Source: VRUE01 sp963717375 (GTDB taxonomy: Bacteria; Actinomycetota; Thermoleophilia; Solirubrobacterales; 70-9). From it: a stretch of DNA of 64,000 bases. The DNA lies in NCBI GenBank assembly GCA_963717375.1, contig OY970329.1, positions 1,302,001-1,366,000 on the forward strand, in the 5' to 3' direction. Below the pieces are notes generated by a model that ran no database searches, had not been told where the DNA came from, and saw nothing but the letters and a program-made list of their open reading frames with translations. This document shows positions 9,145-16,641 of the stretch, in pieces (positions within the stretch are counted from its first letter, which is position 1; each line of letters opens with the position of its first letter). The position numbers and the translations under genes were made by a program.

Positions 9145-10942
9145 GTGTCCTCGCCGCCGTACTCAGTTCGGCTCGCCATGGGGTCGGAGCGGCGTCCTTC
9201 GGTATCGCGATTTCGGCCGAGCCGGGGACGGCCGGCAGTTCGGTGACGAGCAGGTCGCCGAACCTGGCCAGCTTCACCGCCACCGTCGCGGTCGGCGCCG
9301 TGCGGTAGCTAAGGCCACCGGGCGGAAGCTTGAGCTGGAACGCGGCCGTGTGGTCCGGTTCGGGGGTCAGGACCAGGCAGCTGCCGCGAGTGCGGGCCTG
9401 CCCGCCGCTCGCCGAGATCAGCGTCGGCGGCGCTCCGCGGGCCGGAAGCGCCGGCACGGCGAGCGCTTCGGGCTTCAGTTCCAGGGCGCGTACCAGCTCC
9501 TGGTCTGCCGCTTCCCGCGCCTGCTCGCCGGTCGCCAGCAGCTGCTTGAGGCTGAAGGCGGGCGAGCCGAACTTTTCGGTCGCCTCGATGTATTCCCAGG
9601 CCGGGAAGAACATGTCGGGATGCGAGTGGATGGCGGTACCGTCCTCGACCTGAAAGGCCGGCGCGGCCCGGTTGCGGGTCAATTCGAATGCCGCCAGGGT
9701 CGCCTGGTTGGTTTCGCCCTCCGAAGAGAAGAGGCGCCCGCCGGCGCGCATCTCGGCGACGCTGGCCATCAGCGAGAGGCCGAGAAAGACGACCGCAACC
9801 AGTCCGGAGACGGTCGTCCAGCGAATGTCGCGCCCCAGCTCGGCGATCAGGAGCAGGGTGAGGATCCCGCCCATGTAGACGTAGCGGCCCGCGTTCGGCG
9901 TCCGCGCCGGGCTGAGCCCGACCGAGACCAAGGCGAGGTAGACGAGCAGGGTCCCGGCGAGGGTCCAGAAGTAGATCGAGCGCGGCGCCCGGCGCACGTG
10001 AAGGGCCACCAGGCCGGCGAGGACGACCGCCAGCGGATAGCCCCAGTCGGAACGGAGTTCGAGCACCACCGGTATGTCGGTGCTGCCGGGAACGCGGAAG
10101 AGGCCGGTGACGCTGGCGCAGATCGCCGCCAACTGGTCGGCCATGCCGCTGAAGATCGCGCTGACGGCGACGGCGGTCACTTCGGTCTGGCCGAATTTGC
10201 GCGCCCAGAAGAACCAGACCAAATAGATGGCCGAGGGAACGACGACGACCCAGGCGCGCTTCCACTGCGCCCGCCCGCCGAGCCAAATCGAGATCAGCGC
10301 GCCCAGCGCGAAGGCGATGCCGACGCTGAACGAGGCGAGCGAGAGGGCGAGCAGCGCGCAGGCGGCGAGATCGCCGCCGCGCGTCCGCCGGTCAAGCGCG
10401 AGGAGCATCCCAAGGCCGGCCGCCATCCCGGACAGGTTCGGGATCTCGTAGGAGGCCATGATCGTGTCCCAGCAGACGCCGAACAGGGCGACGAGGGCGG
10501 TGAGGCCAACCGCTGCCGCCAGCGGCAAGCGGCGGCGGATGAGGCAGAAGAAGATCGACGCGACGGTGAGGTGGAGAATCACCGCGACGATCTGGAAGGG
10601 CAGGTGGGAGCCGGCGCCAAAGGTCGCCAGCATTCCCTTGTAGAGGAGCAACGGCGCGACGATCAGGTGGCCGTTCTGCGGCGCCAGCAGCGTTTCCAAC
10701 GACCAGTCCGAGCGAACCACCAGGTAGTTCCACTCGTCCTGGATGAAGGTCTGTCCCCCTCCCCAGGCGAGGATCAGTACCGCAGCGATGGCAAAGATCA
10801 GCGCCAGGGCCGCGTAGGCCACCTTCATCTCGCCGACCCCGCGCGCCCAAACACCGAAGCGACCGACCGCCCGCTCCAGCGCCGCGATCGGGTTTACGGC
10901 AGGGCGCGGCTCGGGTCGCCGCTCTGACCTCTCGGAAGCCAC
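9128..10942 (-). CDS. Multi-pass membrane protein, possible GT-C glycosyltransferase
   Basis: A 604-residue protein with a first helix at about 43-63 (YAALALIFAIAAVLILAW) followed by the loop TFIQDEWNYLVVRSDWS. An acidic DE pair right after the first helix is the usual position of the catalytic acidic residue in GT-C enzymes such as PMT/ArnT-like mannosyl- or arabinosyl-transferases. About ten more helices follow, then a soluble C-terminal domain of ~200 residues. It is upstream of, and overlaps by 17 bp, the membrane gene ending at 7147. A role in envelope polysaccharide or glycoprotein assembly is inference only. Confidence 0.65.
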   Translation of the reverse strand: MASERSERRPEPRPAVNPIAALERAVGRFGVWARGVGEMKVAYAALALIFAIAAVLILAWGGGQTFIQDEWNYLVVRSDWSLETLLAPQNGHLIVAPLLLYKGMLATFGAGSHLPFQIVAVILHLTVASIFFCLIRRRLPLAAAVGLTALVALFGVCWDTIMASYEIPNLSGMAAGLGMLLALDRRTRGGDLAACALLALSLASFSVGIAFALGALISIWLGGRAQWKRAWVVVVPSAIYLVWFFWARKFGQTEVTAVAVSAIFSGMADQLAAICASVTGLFRVPGSTDIPVVLELRSDWGYPLAVVLAGLVALHVRRAPRSIYFWTLAGTLLVYLALVSVGLSPARTPNAGRYVYMGGILTLLLIAELGRDIRWTTVSGLVAVVFLGLSLMASVAEMRAGGRLFSSEGETNQATLAAFELTRNRAAPAFQVEDGTAIHSHPDMFFPAWEYIEATEKFGSPAFSLKQLLATGEQAREAADQELVRALELKPEALAVPALPARGAPPTLISASGGQARTRGSCLVLTPEPDHTAAFQLKLPPGGLSYRTAPTATVAVKLARFGDLLVTELPAVPGSAEIAIPKDAAPTPWRAELSTAARTLACAR

Positions 10943-10965
10943 GGCGCCGCAGTCTATGGACGCGA

Positions 10966-11961
10966 TCAGGCGGCGCGCTGGCCGAAGTAGGCCGAACCGG
11001 AGAGAGCCCGGTCGAAGCCGGACCAGGACTCGCCGGCGGGGAGCTGGCGCTCGAGCCGGTCGAAGCTGCCGAGGCGGCCGCCGAGGTTGTCGATCATGTG
11101 GACGAGGACGGCCTCGCGGGTGGCGGGGACGACCGGCGAGCCGTGTTCGAGCGAGCCGTGGTGGGCGAGGATGATGTGCAGGACGGCCTGGGCGAGGTCG
11201 GGTTCGAAGCCCGGGATCTCCTCGATCTGACGGCGCACCTTGTAGTAGCCAAGCGGGATCTCACCCTGCAGGCGACCGGCGTCGGTGAGGTCGATCGCCA
11301 GCGGGTCGTCGTTGTAGGCCTCGGTCTTGCCGATGTCGTGCAGAAGGGCGCCGGTGACGGCGACGTCGCGGTCGATGCCGGGGAAGTAGGCGGCGGCGGC
11401 GCTGACCGCCTGGGCCACCGAGACGGTGTGCTCGAGCAGGCCGTGGCGGTAGGCCTGGTGGTAGGTCTTGGCCGCGGGCGCGTCGCGGAAGCGCGCCCAG
11501 ATCTCCGAGTCCTCGCCGAAGAAGCGGTCGAGCAGGTAGCGCAGCTGCGGGTGCTGGACGGTCGCCAGCAGCTCGCGCAGGTCACTCTCGAGGCGCTCGA
11601 AGGAGACATCCGACTCGGCGGCCAGATCCTCGGCGCGGTACTCGTCGTCCGCTGCCTCGCGCAAGCCGATCAGCTTGATCTTCGAGCCCCAGCGCTCGCT
11701 CACCTCGAAGTGGCCGCCAACGTGGACGGCCGCCCCGGGAGTGGCGATCGCGTAGAGCTCCTCGGCGTCCTCCCAGCAGACGGCCTCGCAGCCACCGCTG
11801 GCGTCGCCCAGGGTCAGCCGCAGCCAGGGCTCGCCGTTGCGCTTGCGCCGCAACTCGCGCCCGCGAACCGCGTAGACGCCGCCGACCCGCTGGCCGTCTT
11901 GCAGCTCTCCGAGCGGCACCCTTGCCGCGATAAGTGTCTCGGTGAGAGCTTGCTGCTCCAT
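10966..11961 (-). CDS. YhaM-like 3'-5' exoribonuclease, OB-fold plus HD domain
   Basis: A 331-residue protein. Residues ~15-105 form an OB-fold nucleic-acid-binding domain (LRLTLGDASGGCEAVCW). Residues ~160-310 form an HD phosphohydrolase domain with HGLLEHTVSVA, the metal motif GALLHDIGK, and the family mark LAHHGSLEHGSPVVP. This arrangement matches Bacillus YhaM, a Mn-dependent 3'-5' exonuclease acting on RNA and single-stranded DNA. Length is close to the usual ~315 residues. It is monocistronic or the downstream partner of the crcB pair (36-bp gap, same strand). Confidence 0.85.
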   Translation of the reverse strand: MEQQALTETLIAARVPLGELQDGQRVGGVYAVRGRELRRKRNGEPWLRLTLGDASGGCEAVCWEDAEELYAIATPGAAVHVGGHFEVSERWGSKIKLIGLREAADDEYRAEDLAAESDVSFERLESDLRELLATVQHPQLRYLLDRFFGEDSEIWARFRDAPAAKTYHQAYRHGLLEHTVSVAQAVSAAAAYFPGIDRDVAVTGALLHDIGKTEAYNDDPLAIDLTDAGRLQGEIPLGYYKVRRQIEEIPGFEPDLAQAVLHIILAHHGSLEHGSPVVPATREAVLVHMIDNLGGRLGSFDRLERQLPAGESWSGFDRALSGSAYFGQRAA

Positions 11962-11996
11962 CCTGAATCCAAAGTAGTGGGACCGGCGGACGGTGG

Positions 11997-12362
11997 TTAG
12001 AGCACTCCGCCGAGCCAGTGGCCGGCGACGATCGCGGCGAAGCCGACGACGAGCGAGAGGCCAAGGTTGAGCCAGACGAGGCGCGCGTGACCGGCGTCGG
12101 CGAGCCGGTGGGAGTCGAGCATCCAGGTGGAGAAGGTGGTGAACGAGCCGATCGCGCCACCGGCGACGATGATCAGCGCCTCGCCTTCGAGGGCGGCGCC
12201 GGCGACGAGGCCGAGCGCCAGCGTGCCGGTCAGGTTGATCGCCAGCACGCCGAGCGGGAAGGGGTGATCGCTGCGCGAGGCGAAGGCCGAGTCGATCAGG
12301 AAGCGGGCGGCGGCGGCGGCTCCTCCGAGCAGGCCGACGGCGACCCAGCCGGCGGCGCTCAT
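11997..12362 (-). CDS. crcB: Fluoride channel subunit CrcB/Fluc (second gene of pair)
   Basis: A 121-residue, four-helix membrane protein with Fluc motifs: LGVLAINLTGTLALG (the Asn pore position) and GGAIGSFTTFSTWML (the GxxGGxTTFSTF-like motif forming the central Na+ site and Phe box). Fluc channels are dual-topology dimers, or heterodimers when two genes are present, that leak fluoride out of the cytoplasm. Its start overlaps the stop of the upstream crcB by 4 bp, so the two are translationally coupled and probably form an antiparallel heterodimer. It is under the fluoride riboswitch at 12791-12850. Confidence 0.92.
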   Translation of the reverse strand: MSAAGWVAVGLLGGAAAAARFLIDSAFASRSDHPFPLGVLAINLTGTLALGLVAGAALEGEALIIVAGGAIGSFTTFSTWMLDSHRLADAGHARLVWLNLGLSLVVGFAAIVAGHWLGGVL

Positions 12363-12760
12363 CCCGCCGCCCGCGGACGGCGCTCGAGCGCGATCCCGGC
12401 GCGAACGCAGAGGAAGCCTGCCACCAGGGTCAAGCCGAGGTAGGCGGAGGCAAGGCCGATACGCCCGGCGTCGATCATTTCGAACAGCTCGAGCTGCACC
12501 GTCGAGAAAGTGGTGAGCGTGCCGCAGATCCCGGTGGTGAGAAACGGATGGGCGAGGCCCTCCTCGGGGTGATCACCCAGCCGGGCGAAGAAGTAGCCGA
12601 GCAGCAGGGCGCCGGCCATGTTGACCACGAGGGTCCCCCAGGGCCAGCCGCCGGGCCCGTGCGGCATCGCCTGCGCCAGGCCGACCCGGGCGAGGGCGCC
12701 GATCACTCCCCCTGCGTAGATGGCCGCCAAGCGGCGAAGGTCGAATTTGGTGGCTCGCAT
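12359..12760 (-). CDS. crcB: Fluoride channel subunit CrcB/Fluc (first gene of pair)
   Basis: A 133-residue, four-helix protein. WPWGTLVVNMAGALLLGYF holds the conserved pore Asn, and TTGICGTLTTFSTVQLE is the Fluc TTFST signature. It is longer than its partner at the N-terminus (KFDLRRLAAIYAGGVIGALAR, with the conserved Arg). It is the first gene after the riboswitch, about 30 bp beyond the aptamer's 3' edge, and overlaps the second crcB by 4 bp. The pair exports fluoride; expression should rise when fluoride binds the leader RNA. Confidence 0.93.
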   Translation of the reverse strand: MRATKFDLRRLAAIYAGGVIGALARVGLAQAMPHGPGGWPWGTLVVNMAGALLLGYFFARLGDHPEEGLAHPFLTTGICGTLTTFSTVQLELFEMIDAGRIGLASAYLGLTLVAGFLCVRAGIALERRPRAAG

Positions 12761-12790
12761 CGAGGGTCTCCTATCAGCGTCGATGGACGT

Positions 12791-12850
12791 TGGTAGGGAC
12801 CGTCAGCGGCTTGAAAACCGCGCTTATGAAGGAGCGAGCCCCATCGCTCA
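12791..12850 (-). promoter_or_regulatory. Fluoride riboswitch (crcB motif)
   Basis: Read on the minus strand, the leader of crcB shows GAGCGATGGGGCTCGCTC (P1/P2 region with the invariant GATGG), then the short stem GCGCGG-TTTTCAAG-CCGC, then TGACGGTCCCTACC. This matches the crcB-motif order GAUGG..., AA-C-GCC stem, UGAUGG-CCCCUAC, with UGACGG in place of the usual UGAUGG. GGGGC in the first loop can pair with GUCCC near the 3' end, the expected pseudoknot. It lies directly upstream of two fluoride channel genes. Identification rests on motif order and context. Confidence 0.85.
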
Positions 12851-12882
12851 GGAACGCATTCTAGGCGGTGGAAAGAGGAACG

Positions 12883-12918
12883 AACAGCATTCATTGACAC
12901 ATTTCAATGAATGCTGTT
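12883..12918. promoter_or_regulatory. ArsR operator: perfect 15-bp inverted repeat
   Basis: AACAGCATTCATTGA (12883-12897) and its exact complement (12904-12918) are separated by 6 bp. The inner ATTCA...TGAAT half-sites are the classic ArsR-family recognition pattern. The repeat covers the probable -35 box of the arsR promoter and extends into the -10, so bound ArsR would block RNA polymerase and arsenite would relieve this. It lies between the divergent fluoride riboswitch and arsR. Confidence 0.85.
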
Positions 12919-12923
12919 ACGGT
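12894..12923 (+). promoter_or_regulatory. Candidate arsR promoter giving a leaderless mRNA
   Basis: A perfect TTGACA -35 box (12894-12899) is followed 18 bp later by TACGGT (12918-12923), which fits a TANNNT -10. Transcription would begin about 12930, next to the ATG at 12931, which has no Shine-Dalgarno sequence. The ars mRNA is therefore probably leaderless. Confidence 0.6.
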
Positions 12924-12930
12924 GCGATCG

Positions 12931-13314
12931 ATGAGCGAGCTTCCCGTGATCGAGTGCTGCACGCCGCTGGCGGGCTCTTCGCTATCTGACCAGCGGGCGG
13001 TCGAGCTGGAGGCCGTGATGAAAGCGCTCGCCGACCGGCACCGGCTGCGGATCGTCAACCTGCTGTTGCGGGCGGGTGGCGAGCCGGTCTGCGTCTGCGA
13101 GGTGCGTCCCCTGCTCGGCCTCTCGCAGGGCACCGTCAGCTACCACCTCAAGCAACTGGTCGAGGCCGGCGTGATCGAGCGCAGGCGGCGCGGCACCTAC
13201 AGCTACTTCAGCCTCGTGCCGGGCGCGCTCGACTCGGTGCGCGAGGTCTTCTCGACCCCGGCCCGGGTCGCGGTCGAGGCCGCCCCAGGCGCAAAGCGCG
13301 CCGGCTGCTGCTGA
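12931..13314 (+). CDS. arsR: Arsenic-responsive repressor ArsR
   Basis: A 127-residue winged-helix repressor from the ATG at 12931; an in-frame ATG at 12907 lies inside the operator and is less likely. The recognition region has PVCVCEVRPLLGLSQGTVSYHLKQL, where the Cys-x-Cys in the helix before the HTH is the standard As(III) site of ArsR proteins. It also has Cys pairs near the N-terminus (IECCTP) and at the extreme C-terminus (AGCC). It heads an operon with an aquaporin (8-bp gap) and arsC, and should repress its own operon through the palindrome just upstream. Confidence 0.9.
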   Translation: MSELPVIECCTPLAGSSLSDQRAVELEAVMKALADRHRLRIVNLLLRAGGEPVCVCEVRPLLGLSQGTVSYHLKQLVEAGVIERRRRGTYSYFSLVPGALDSVREVFSTPARVAVEAAPGAKRAGCC

Positions 13315-13321
13315 ACGCGCG

Positions 13322-14014
13322 ATGGACGGGCGTCCCGACCTCCGCCGCCGCGCCGCCGCCGAGGCTTTCGGCGCCTTTGCCCTCGTCTTCGCCGGCTGCG
13401 GCGCGATCGTCACCGACACGGTGCACCCCGGGTCCCTGGGCGCGGTCGGCGTCTCGCTCGTCTTTGGCCTGGTGATCATGGCGATGGTCTACGCCACCGG
13501 CCACCTCTCCGGCGCCCATCTCAACCCGGCGGTGACCCTCGCCTTCGCCCTCACCCGCCACTTCCCCCGCCGCGAGGCGCTCGCCTACATCGCCGCCCAA
13601 CTGCTCGGTGCGATCGCCGCGGCGGCACTGCTGCTCGCGGTCTGGCCGAGCCAGCCGGCGGCGCTGGGCACGACGCTGCCCTCGGTCGGCGCGAGCAGCG
13701 CCCTCGTCTACGAGGCGGTGCTGACCGCCTTGCTGATGTTCACGATCATGGCCGTCGCCACTGACACCCGCGCGGTCGGCGCCGGCGCCGCGATCGCGAT
13801 CGGCGGCGCGGTCGGCCTCGACGCCCTCTTCGGCGGCCCGATCACGGGCGCCTCGATGAACCCCGCCCGCTCGATCGGCCCGGCCCTCGTCAGCGGCGAA
13901 CTGCACGACCTCTGGATCTACATCGTCGCGCCGGTCGCCGGCGCTGCCCTCGGCGCCCTCGCCTACCAGCTGGTCCGAGGCCCCTCCGGTGCGCCAGCGA
14001 CCGAGGAGGCCTGA
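13322..14014 (+). CDS. MIP-family channel (aquaglyceroporin; probable arsenite channel)
   Basis: A 230-residue, six-helix MIP channel with both NPA boxes: SGAHLNPAVTLAF (about residue 62) and ITGASMNPARSIGPAL (about residue 178). Placed between arsR and arsC, it matches the logic of the AqpS system described in Sinorhizobium meliloti: arsenate is reduced inside the cell and arsenite leaves down its gradient through the channel. No ArsB or Acr3 pump gene is present nearby. Its TGA overlaps the arsC ATG (TGATG), indicating translational coupling. The arsenite role is inferred from context. Confidence 0.88.
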   Translation: MDGRPDLRRRAAAEAFGAFALVFAGCGAIVTDTVHPGSLGAVGVSLVFGLVIMAMVYATGHLSGAHLNPAVTLAFALTRHFPRREALAYIAAQLLGAIAAAALLLAVWPSQPAALGTTLPSVGASSALVYEAVLTALLMFTIMAVATDTRAVGAGAAIAIGGAVGLDALFGGPITGASMNPARSIGPALVSGELHDLWIYIVAPVAGAALGALAYQLVRGPSGAPATEEA

Positions 14015-14406
14015 TGGCCCGCGTCCTCTTCGTCTGCCTCCACAACGCCGGCCGCTCGCAGATCAGCGAGGCGCTCTTCGGGCGCGCGGCGGCGGGTCGG
14101 CACGAGGCCCGTTCAGCAGGGACGACGCCCGGCGAACGCGTCCACCCAGAGGTGGTGGCAGCGATGGAGGAGCTCGGCGTCGACCTCAGCGGCCGGGTCC
14201 CCCGCAGGCTCTCCCGCGGCGACGCCGAGTGGGCCGACGTCGTGGTGACGATGGGCTGCGGCGACGAGTGCCCCTACATACCCGGCAAGCGCTACCTCGA
14301 CTGGGAGCTCGAAGACCCAAATGGCCGCCCGCTCGAGGAGGTCCGTCGGACCCGCGACGAGATCGAGCGCCGCGTGACCGAGCTAATCGGCGAGCTGGAC
14401 GACTGA
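14014..14406 (+). CDS. arsC: Arsenate reductase, low-molecular-weight phosphatase type
   Basis: A 130-residue LMW-PTP-fold protein with the P-loop CLHNAGRSQ (Cys8 through Arg14, the C-x5-R catalytic motif) at the start. Further marks are SAGTTPGERVHPEV and TMGCGDECPYIPGKRYLDWELEDP, where the second and third cysteines resemble the redox cysteines of thioredoxin- or mycoredoxin-linked ArsC enzymes. It reduces arsenate to arsenite for exit through the adjacent channel. It is the last gene of the ars operon, followed by a hairpin at 14422-14471. Confidence 0.9.
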   Translation: MARVLFVCLHNAGRSQISEALFGRAAAGRHEARSAGTTPGERVHPEVVAAMEELGVDLSGRVPRRLSRGDAEWADVVVTMGCGDECPYIPGKRYLDWELEDPNGRPLEEVRRTRDEIERRVTELIGELDD

Positions 14407-14421
14407 TGTCACCTCGATAAC

Positions 14422-14471
14422 GCTGACTTCGTCTTTTGTACTCCAATAGCACGCATAAAGACGAACTCAGC
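14422..14471. terminator. Hairpin after ars operon
   Basis: The arms GCTGACTTCGTCTTT and AAAGACGAACTCAGC form a 15-bp stem with one mismatch around a 20-nt loop. It starts 16 bp after the arsC stop and is likely the ars operon terminator. There is no strong U-tract. Confidence 0.55.
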
Positions 14472-14497
14472 CGAGGGTTTGTGGGAGAGTCCGGCCG

Positions 14498-15367
14498 ATG
14501 AAGGTCTGCAGCTTCGCCACAACCTCCGGCATGCCCGGACTGGGGATCGTCGAGGGCGACGAGGTCATCGACCTTTCGGCTTCCGGCCTACCCGCCGAAC
14601 CAGCCACGGCGCTCGCCCAGGCGGGACGGGACGGGCTCGAGAAGCTCGCCGCTGATGCACCGCGCCTGCCGCTCACCGAGGTGCGTCTGCTGGCGCCCGC
14701 GGCGCCGCGCAAGTACCTCGGGATCGCGCTCAACTACGCCGAGCACATCGCCGAGATGGGGATGACGGCGCCAGAAGTGCCGGTCTTCTTCAACAAGCAG
14801 GTGACCTGCGTGGTCGGCCCCGGCGCCGACGTCCACATGCCGAAGGTCTCCACCCTGCTCGACTACGAGGCCGAGTTGGCAATCGTGATCGGCAAGCGCT
14901 GCCGCCACGTGCCGGTCGAGCGGGCGCACGAAGTGATCGCCGGCTACACCTGCGCCAACGACCTAAGCGTGCGCGACTGGCAGGGCCGGGCGCAGACGAT
15001 GACGATCGGCAAGTCCTTCGACACCCACGGGCCGCTCGGGCCCTGGCTGGTCACGCCGGACGAGGTCGGCGACCCGCAGGACCTGAGCGTCCGCTGCTTT
15101 GTCGACGACGAGATGCGCCAGGACGCCAGCACTACCGAGATGGTCTTCGACTGCTTCCAGCAGGTCTCCCACCTCTCCGAAGCCTTCACCCTCGAGCCCG
15201 GCGACGTGATCGCCACCGGCACGCCGGCCGGCGTCGGCATCGGCCGCAAGCCGATTCGCGAGAACGTGCTCCACGTCGGCCAGACCGTCCGGGTCGAGAT
15301 CGAGCGAATCGGCGAGCTGGTCAACACCGTGGTCGAAGAGCCCGACGGCTTTCTCGCCGGCGAGTAG
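14498..15367 (+). CDS. Fumarylacetoacetate hydrolase family protein
   Basis: A 289-residue FAH-fold enzyme. The conserved segments are YLGIALNYAEH, VPVFFNKQVTCVVGPG, LLDYEAELAIVIGKRCR (metal-binding Glu residues), YTCANDLSVRDWQ, KSFDTHGPLGPWLV and VIATGTPAGVGIGRKP. Members hydrolyse or isomerise acylpyruvates and homoprotocatechuate ring-cleavage products; the exact substrate is not determined by sequence. It appears monocistronic, downstream of the ars terminator and convergent with an SDR gene. The short palindrome AGTAGCGCTACT sits at its stop codon. Confidence 0.9.
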   Translation: MKVCSFATTSGMPGLGIVEGDEVIDLSASGLPAEPATALAQAGRDGLEKLAADAPRLPLTEVRLLAPAAPRKYLGIALNYAEHIAEMGMTAPEVPVFFNKQVTCVVGPGADVHMPKVSTLLDYEAELAIVIGKRCRHVPVERAHEVIAGYTCANDLSVRDWQGRAQTMTIGKSFDTHGPLGPWLVTPDEVGDPQDLSVRCFVDDEMRQDASTTEMVFDCFQQVSHLSEAFTLEPGDVIATGTPAGVGIGRKPIRENVLHVGQTVRVEIERIGELVNTVVEEPDGFLAGE

Positions 15368-15369
15368 CG

Positions 15370-16101
15370 CTACTTCGCCTGGCGGTGCACGTCGGCAGCG
15401 GTCGCCTGGTCGCGCGGGCGGACGACGATCTCGTCGACGTTGACGTGCGGCGGCTGCGCCAGCGCCCAACGGATGCACTCGGCGACGTCCTCGGCTCGTA
15501 GCGGCTCCATCCCCTCGTAGACGCGCCGCGCCGCCTCCTCGTCGCCGCCGAAGCGGACCACTGAGAACTCGGTCTCGACCATGCCCGGGGCGACCTCGGT
15601 GAAGCGAACCGGCTCGCCCAGGTGCTCGAGCCGCAGCACCCGCAGCATCGCCCGCTGGGCGTGCTTGGCGGCGTTATAGCCGGCGCCGCCACGGTAGGTC
15701 TCGATCGCGGCGATGCTGGTGATGGTGACGACGTGGCCGTTGCCAGAGCCGATCAGCGCCGGCAACAGCGCCTTCGTCATCCGCATCGTCCCCATCACGT
15801 TCGACTCGTACATCTGCAACCACTTCTCTTCATCAGCATCGCCGACCGGCTCGAGCCCGAGCGCGCCACCGGCATTGTTGACCAGCACGTCGCAGCCCTC
15901 GACCCGGGCGGCGAAGGCCTCGACCGAGGCTGGGTCGGCGACGTCGAGGGCGATCGCCTCGCCGCCGATCTCCGCCGCAAGAGCCTCGATCCGATCGAGC
16001 CTCCGGGCGCCGAGCACGGTCCGATATCCCTCGCCTGCAAGCGCCCTCGCGGTGGCCGCGCCGATGCCACTGGAAGCGCCGGTTATCACCGCGGTCCGCA
16101 T
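15370..16101 (-). CDS. Short-chain dehydrogenase/reductase (SDR)
   Basis: A 243-residue classical SDR. The Rossmann motif TGASSGIGAA is near residue 7, NNAG follows at about 75, the catalytic Ser is in TITSIAAIE, and the Tyr-x-x-x-Lys pair is YNAAK. The basic residues in GARRLDRIEAL after beta-strand 2 suggest NADP(H) preference. The substrate is unknown. The coding end is 2 bp from the convergent FAH gene. The start is 56 bp from a divergent SRPBCC gene, with a small hairpin (AGTCCGG-CCCT-CCGGACT) between them. Confidence 0.88.
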   Translation of the reverse strand: MRTAVITGASSGIGAATARALAGEGYRTVLGARRLDRIEALAAEIGGEAIALDVADPASVEAFAARVEGCDVLVNNAGGALGLEPVGDADEEKWLQMYESNVMGTMRMTKALLPALIGSGNGHVVTITSIAAIETYRGGAGYNAAKHAQRAMLRVLRLEHLGEPVRFTEVAPGMVETEFSVVRFGGDEEAARRVYEGMEPLRAEDVAECIRWALAQPPHVNVDEIVVRPRDQATAADVHRQAK

Positions 16102-16157
16102 CGCCGCCGACCTTAGCGCCTGCGAGGAGTCCGGCCCTCCGGACTAGGCTCCTTCGC

Positions 16158-16634
16158 ATGAATGCCGATCCGCGCTCGGCGGAGATAGCGGTCTCCTCCA
16201 GTCTCCGGGCGGCGCCGGCCGAGGTCTGGGACCGAGTGATAACCCCGGAGGGCATCCGCGACGAGATGCGCCCGTACATGCGGATGACGCTTCCCGACGG
16301 CGTCGAGCGGCTCGATCCCGAGAGCATCGAGCTGGGCGAGAGGATCGGTCGCAGCTGGATCCTCCTCTTCGGCCTGCTCCCCTTCGACTACGACGACATC
16401 ACGCTGGTCAGGCTCGAACCGGGGCGCGGTTTCCTCGAGCGTTCGCGGATGCTGAGCCAGCGCGTCTGGGAACACGAACGGACCCTCGAGCCGACCGCCG
16501 ACGGCGGCTGCCTTATCGCCGATCGAGTGAGCTGGCAGCCGCGCCTCGGACTGCCCGGCCGGCCGCTTCGCCCGCTGATCGCCTGGTTCTTCCGCCACCG
16601 CCACAAGCGCCTCCGGCGCCATTTCGGCGGCTAG
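16158..16634 (+). CDS. SRPBCC (START-like) family protein
   Basis: A 158-residue protein with the polyketide-cyclase/START-like pattern: an initial strand IAVSSSLRAAPAEVWDRVITPEGIRDEM, a hydrophobic ligand cavity, and a final long helix (PLRPLIAWFFRHRHKRLRRHF). Many actinobacterial members are lipid- or hydrophobe-binding proteins of unknown function. It is 7 bp upstream of an alpha/beta hydrolase on the same strand, so the two are probably co-transcribed. Confidence 0.75.
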   Translation: MNADPRSAEIAVSSSLRAAPAEVWDRVITPEGIRDEMRPYMRMTLPDGVERLDPESIELGERIGRSWILLFGLLPFDYDDITLVRLEPGRGFLERSRMLSQRVWEHERTLEPTADGGCLIADRVSWQPRLGLPGRPLRPLIAWFFRHRHKRLRRHFGG

Positions 16635-16641
16635 GGCACCG

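Noticed and set aside
12907..12930. Upstream ATG (12907) as the arsR start
   Set aside because: It lies inside the operator palindrome and before the predicted transcription start; the ATG at 12931 fits the promoter geometry better.
14422..14471. The ars-operon hairpin as another member of the palindrome families
   Set aside because: It has a simple stem-loop without an ACTCAA-type bulge or second stem; the short CGTCTTTTGTACT resemblance to family C is probably chance.
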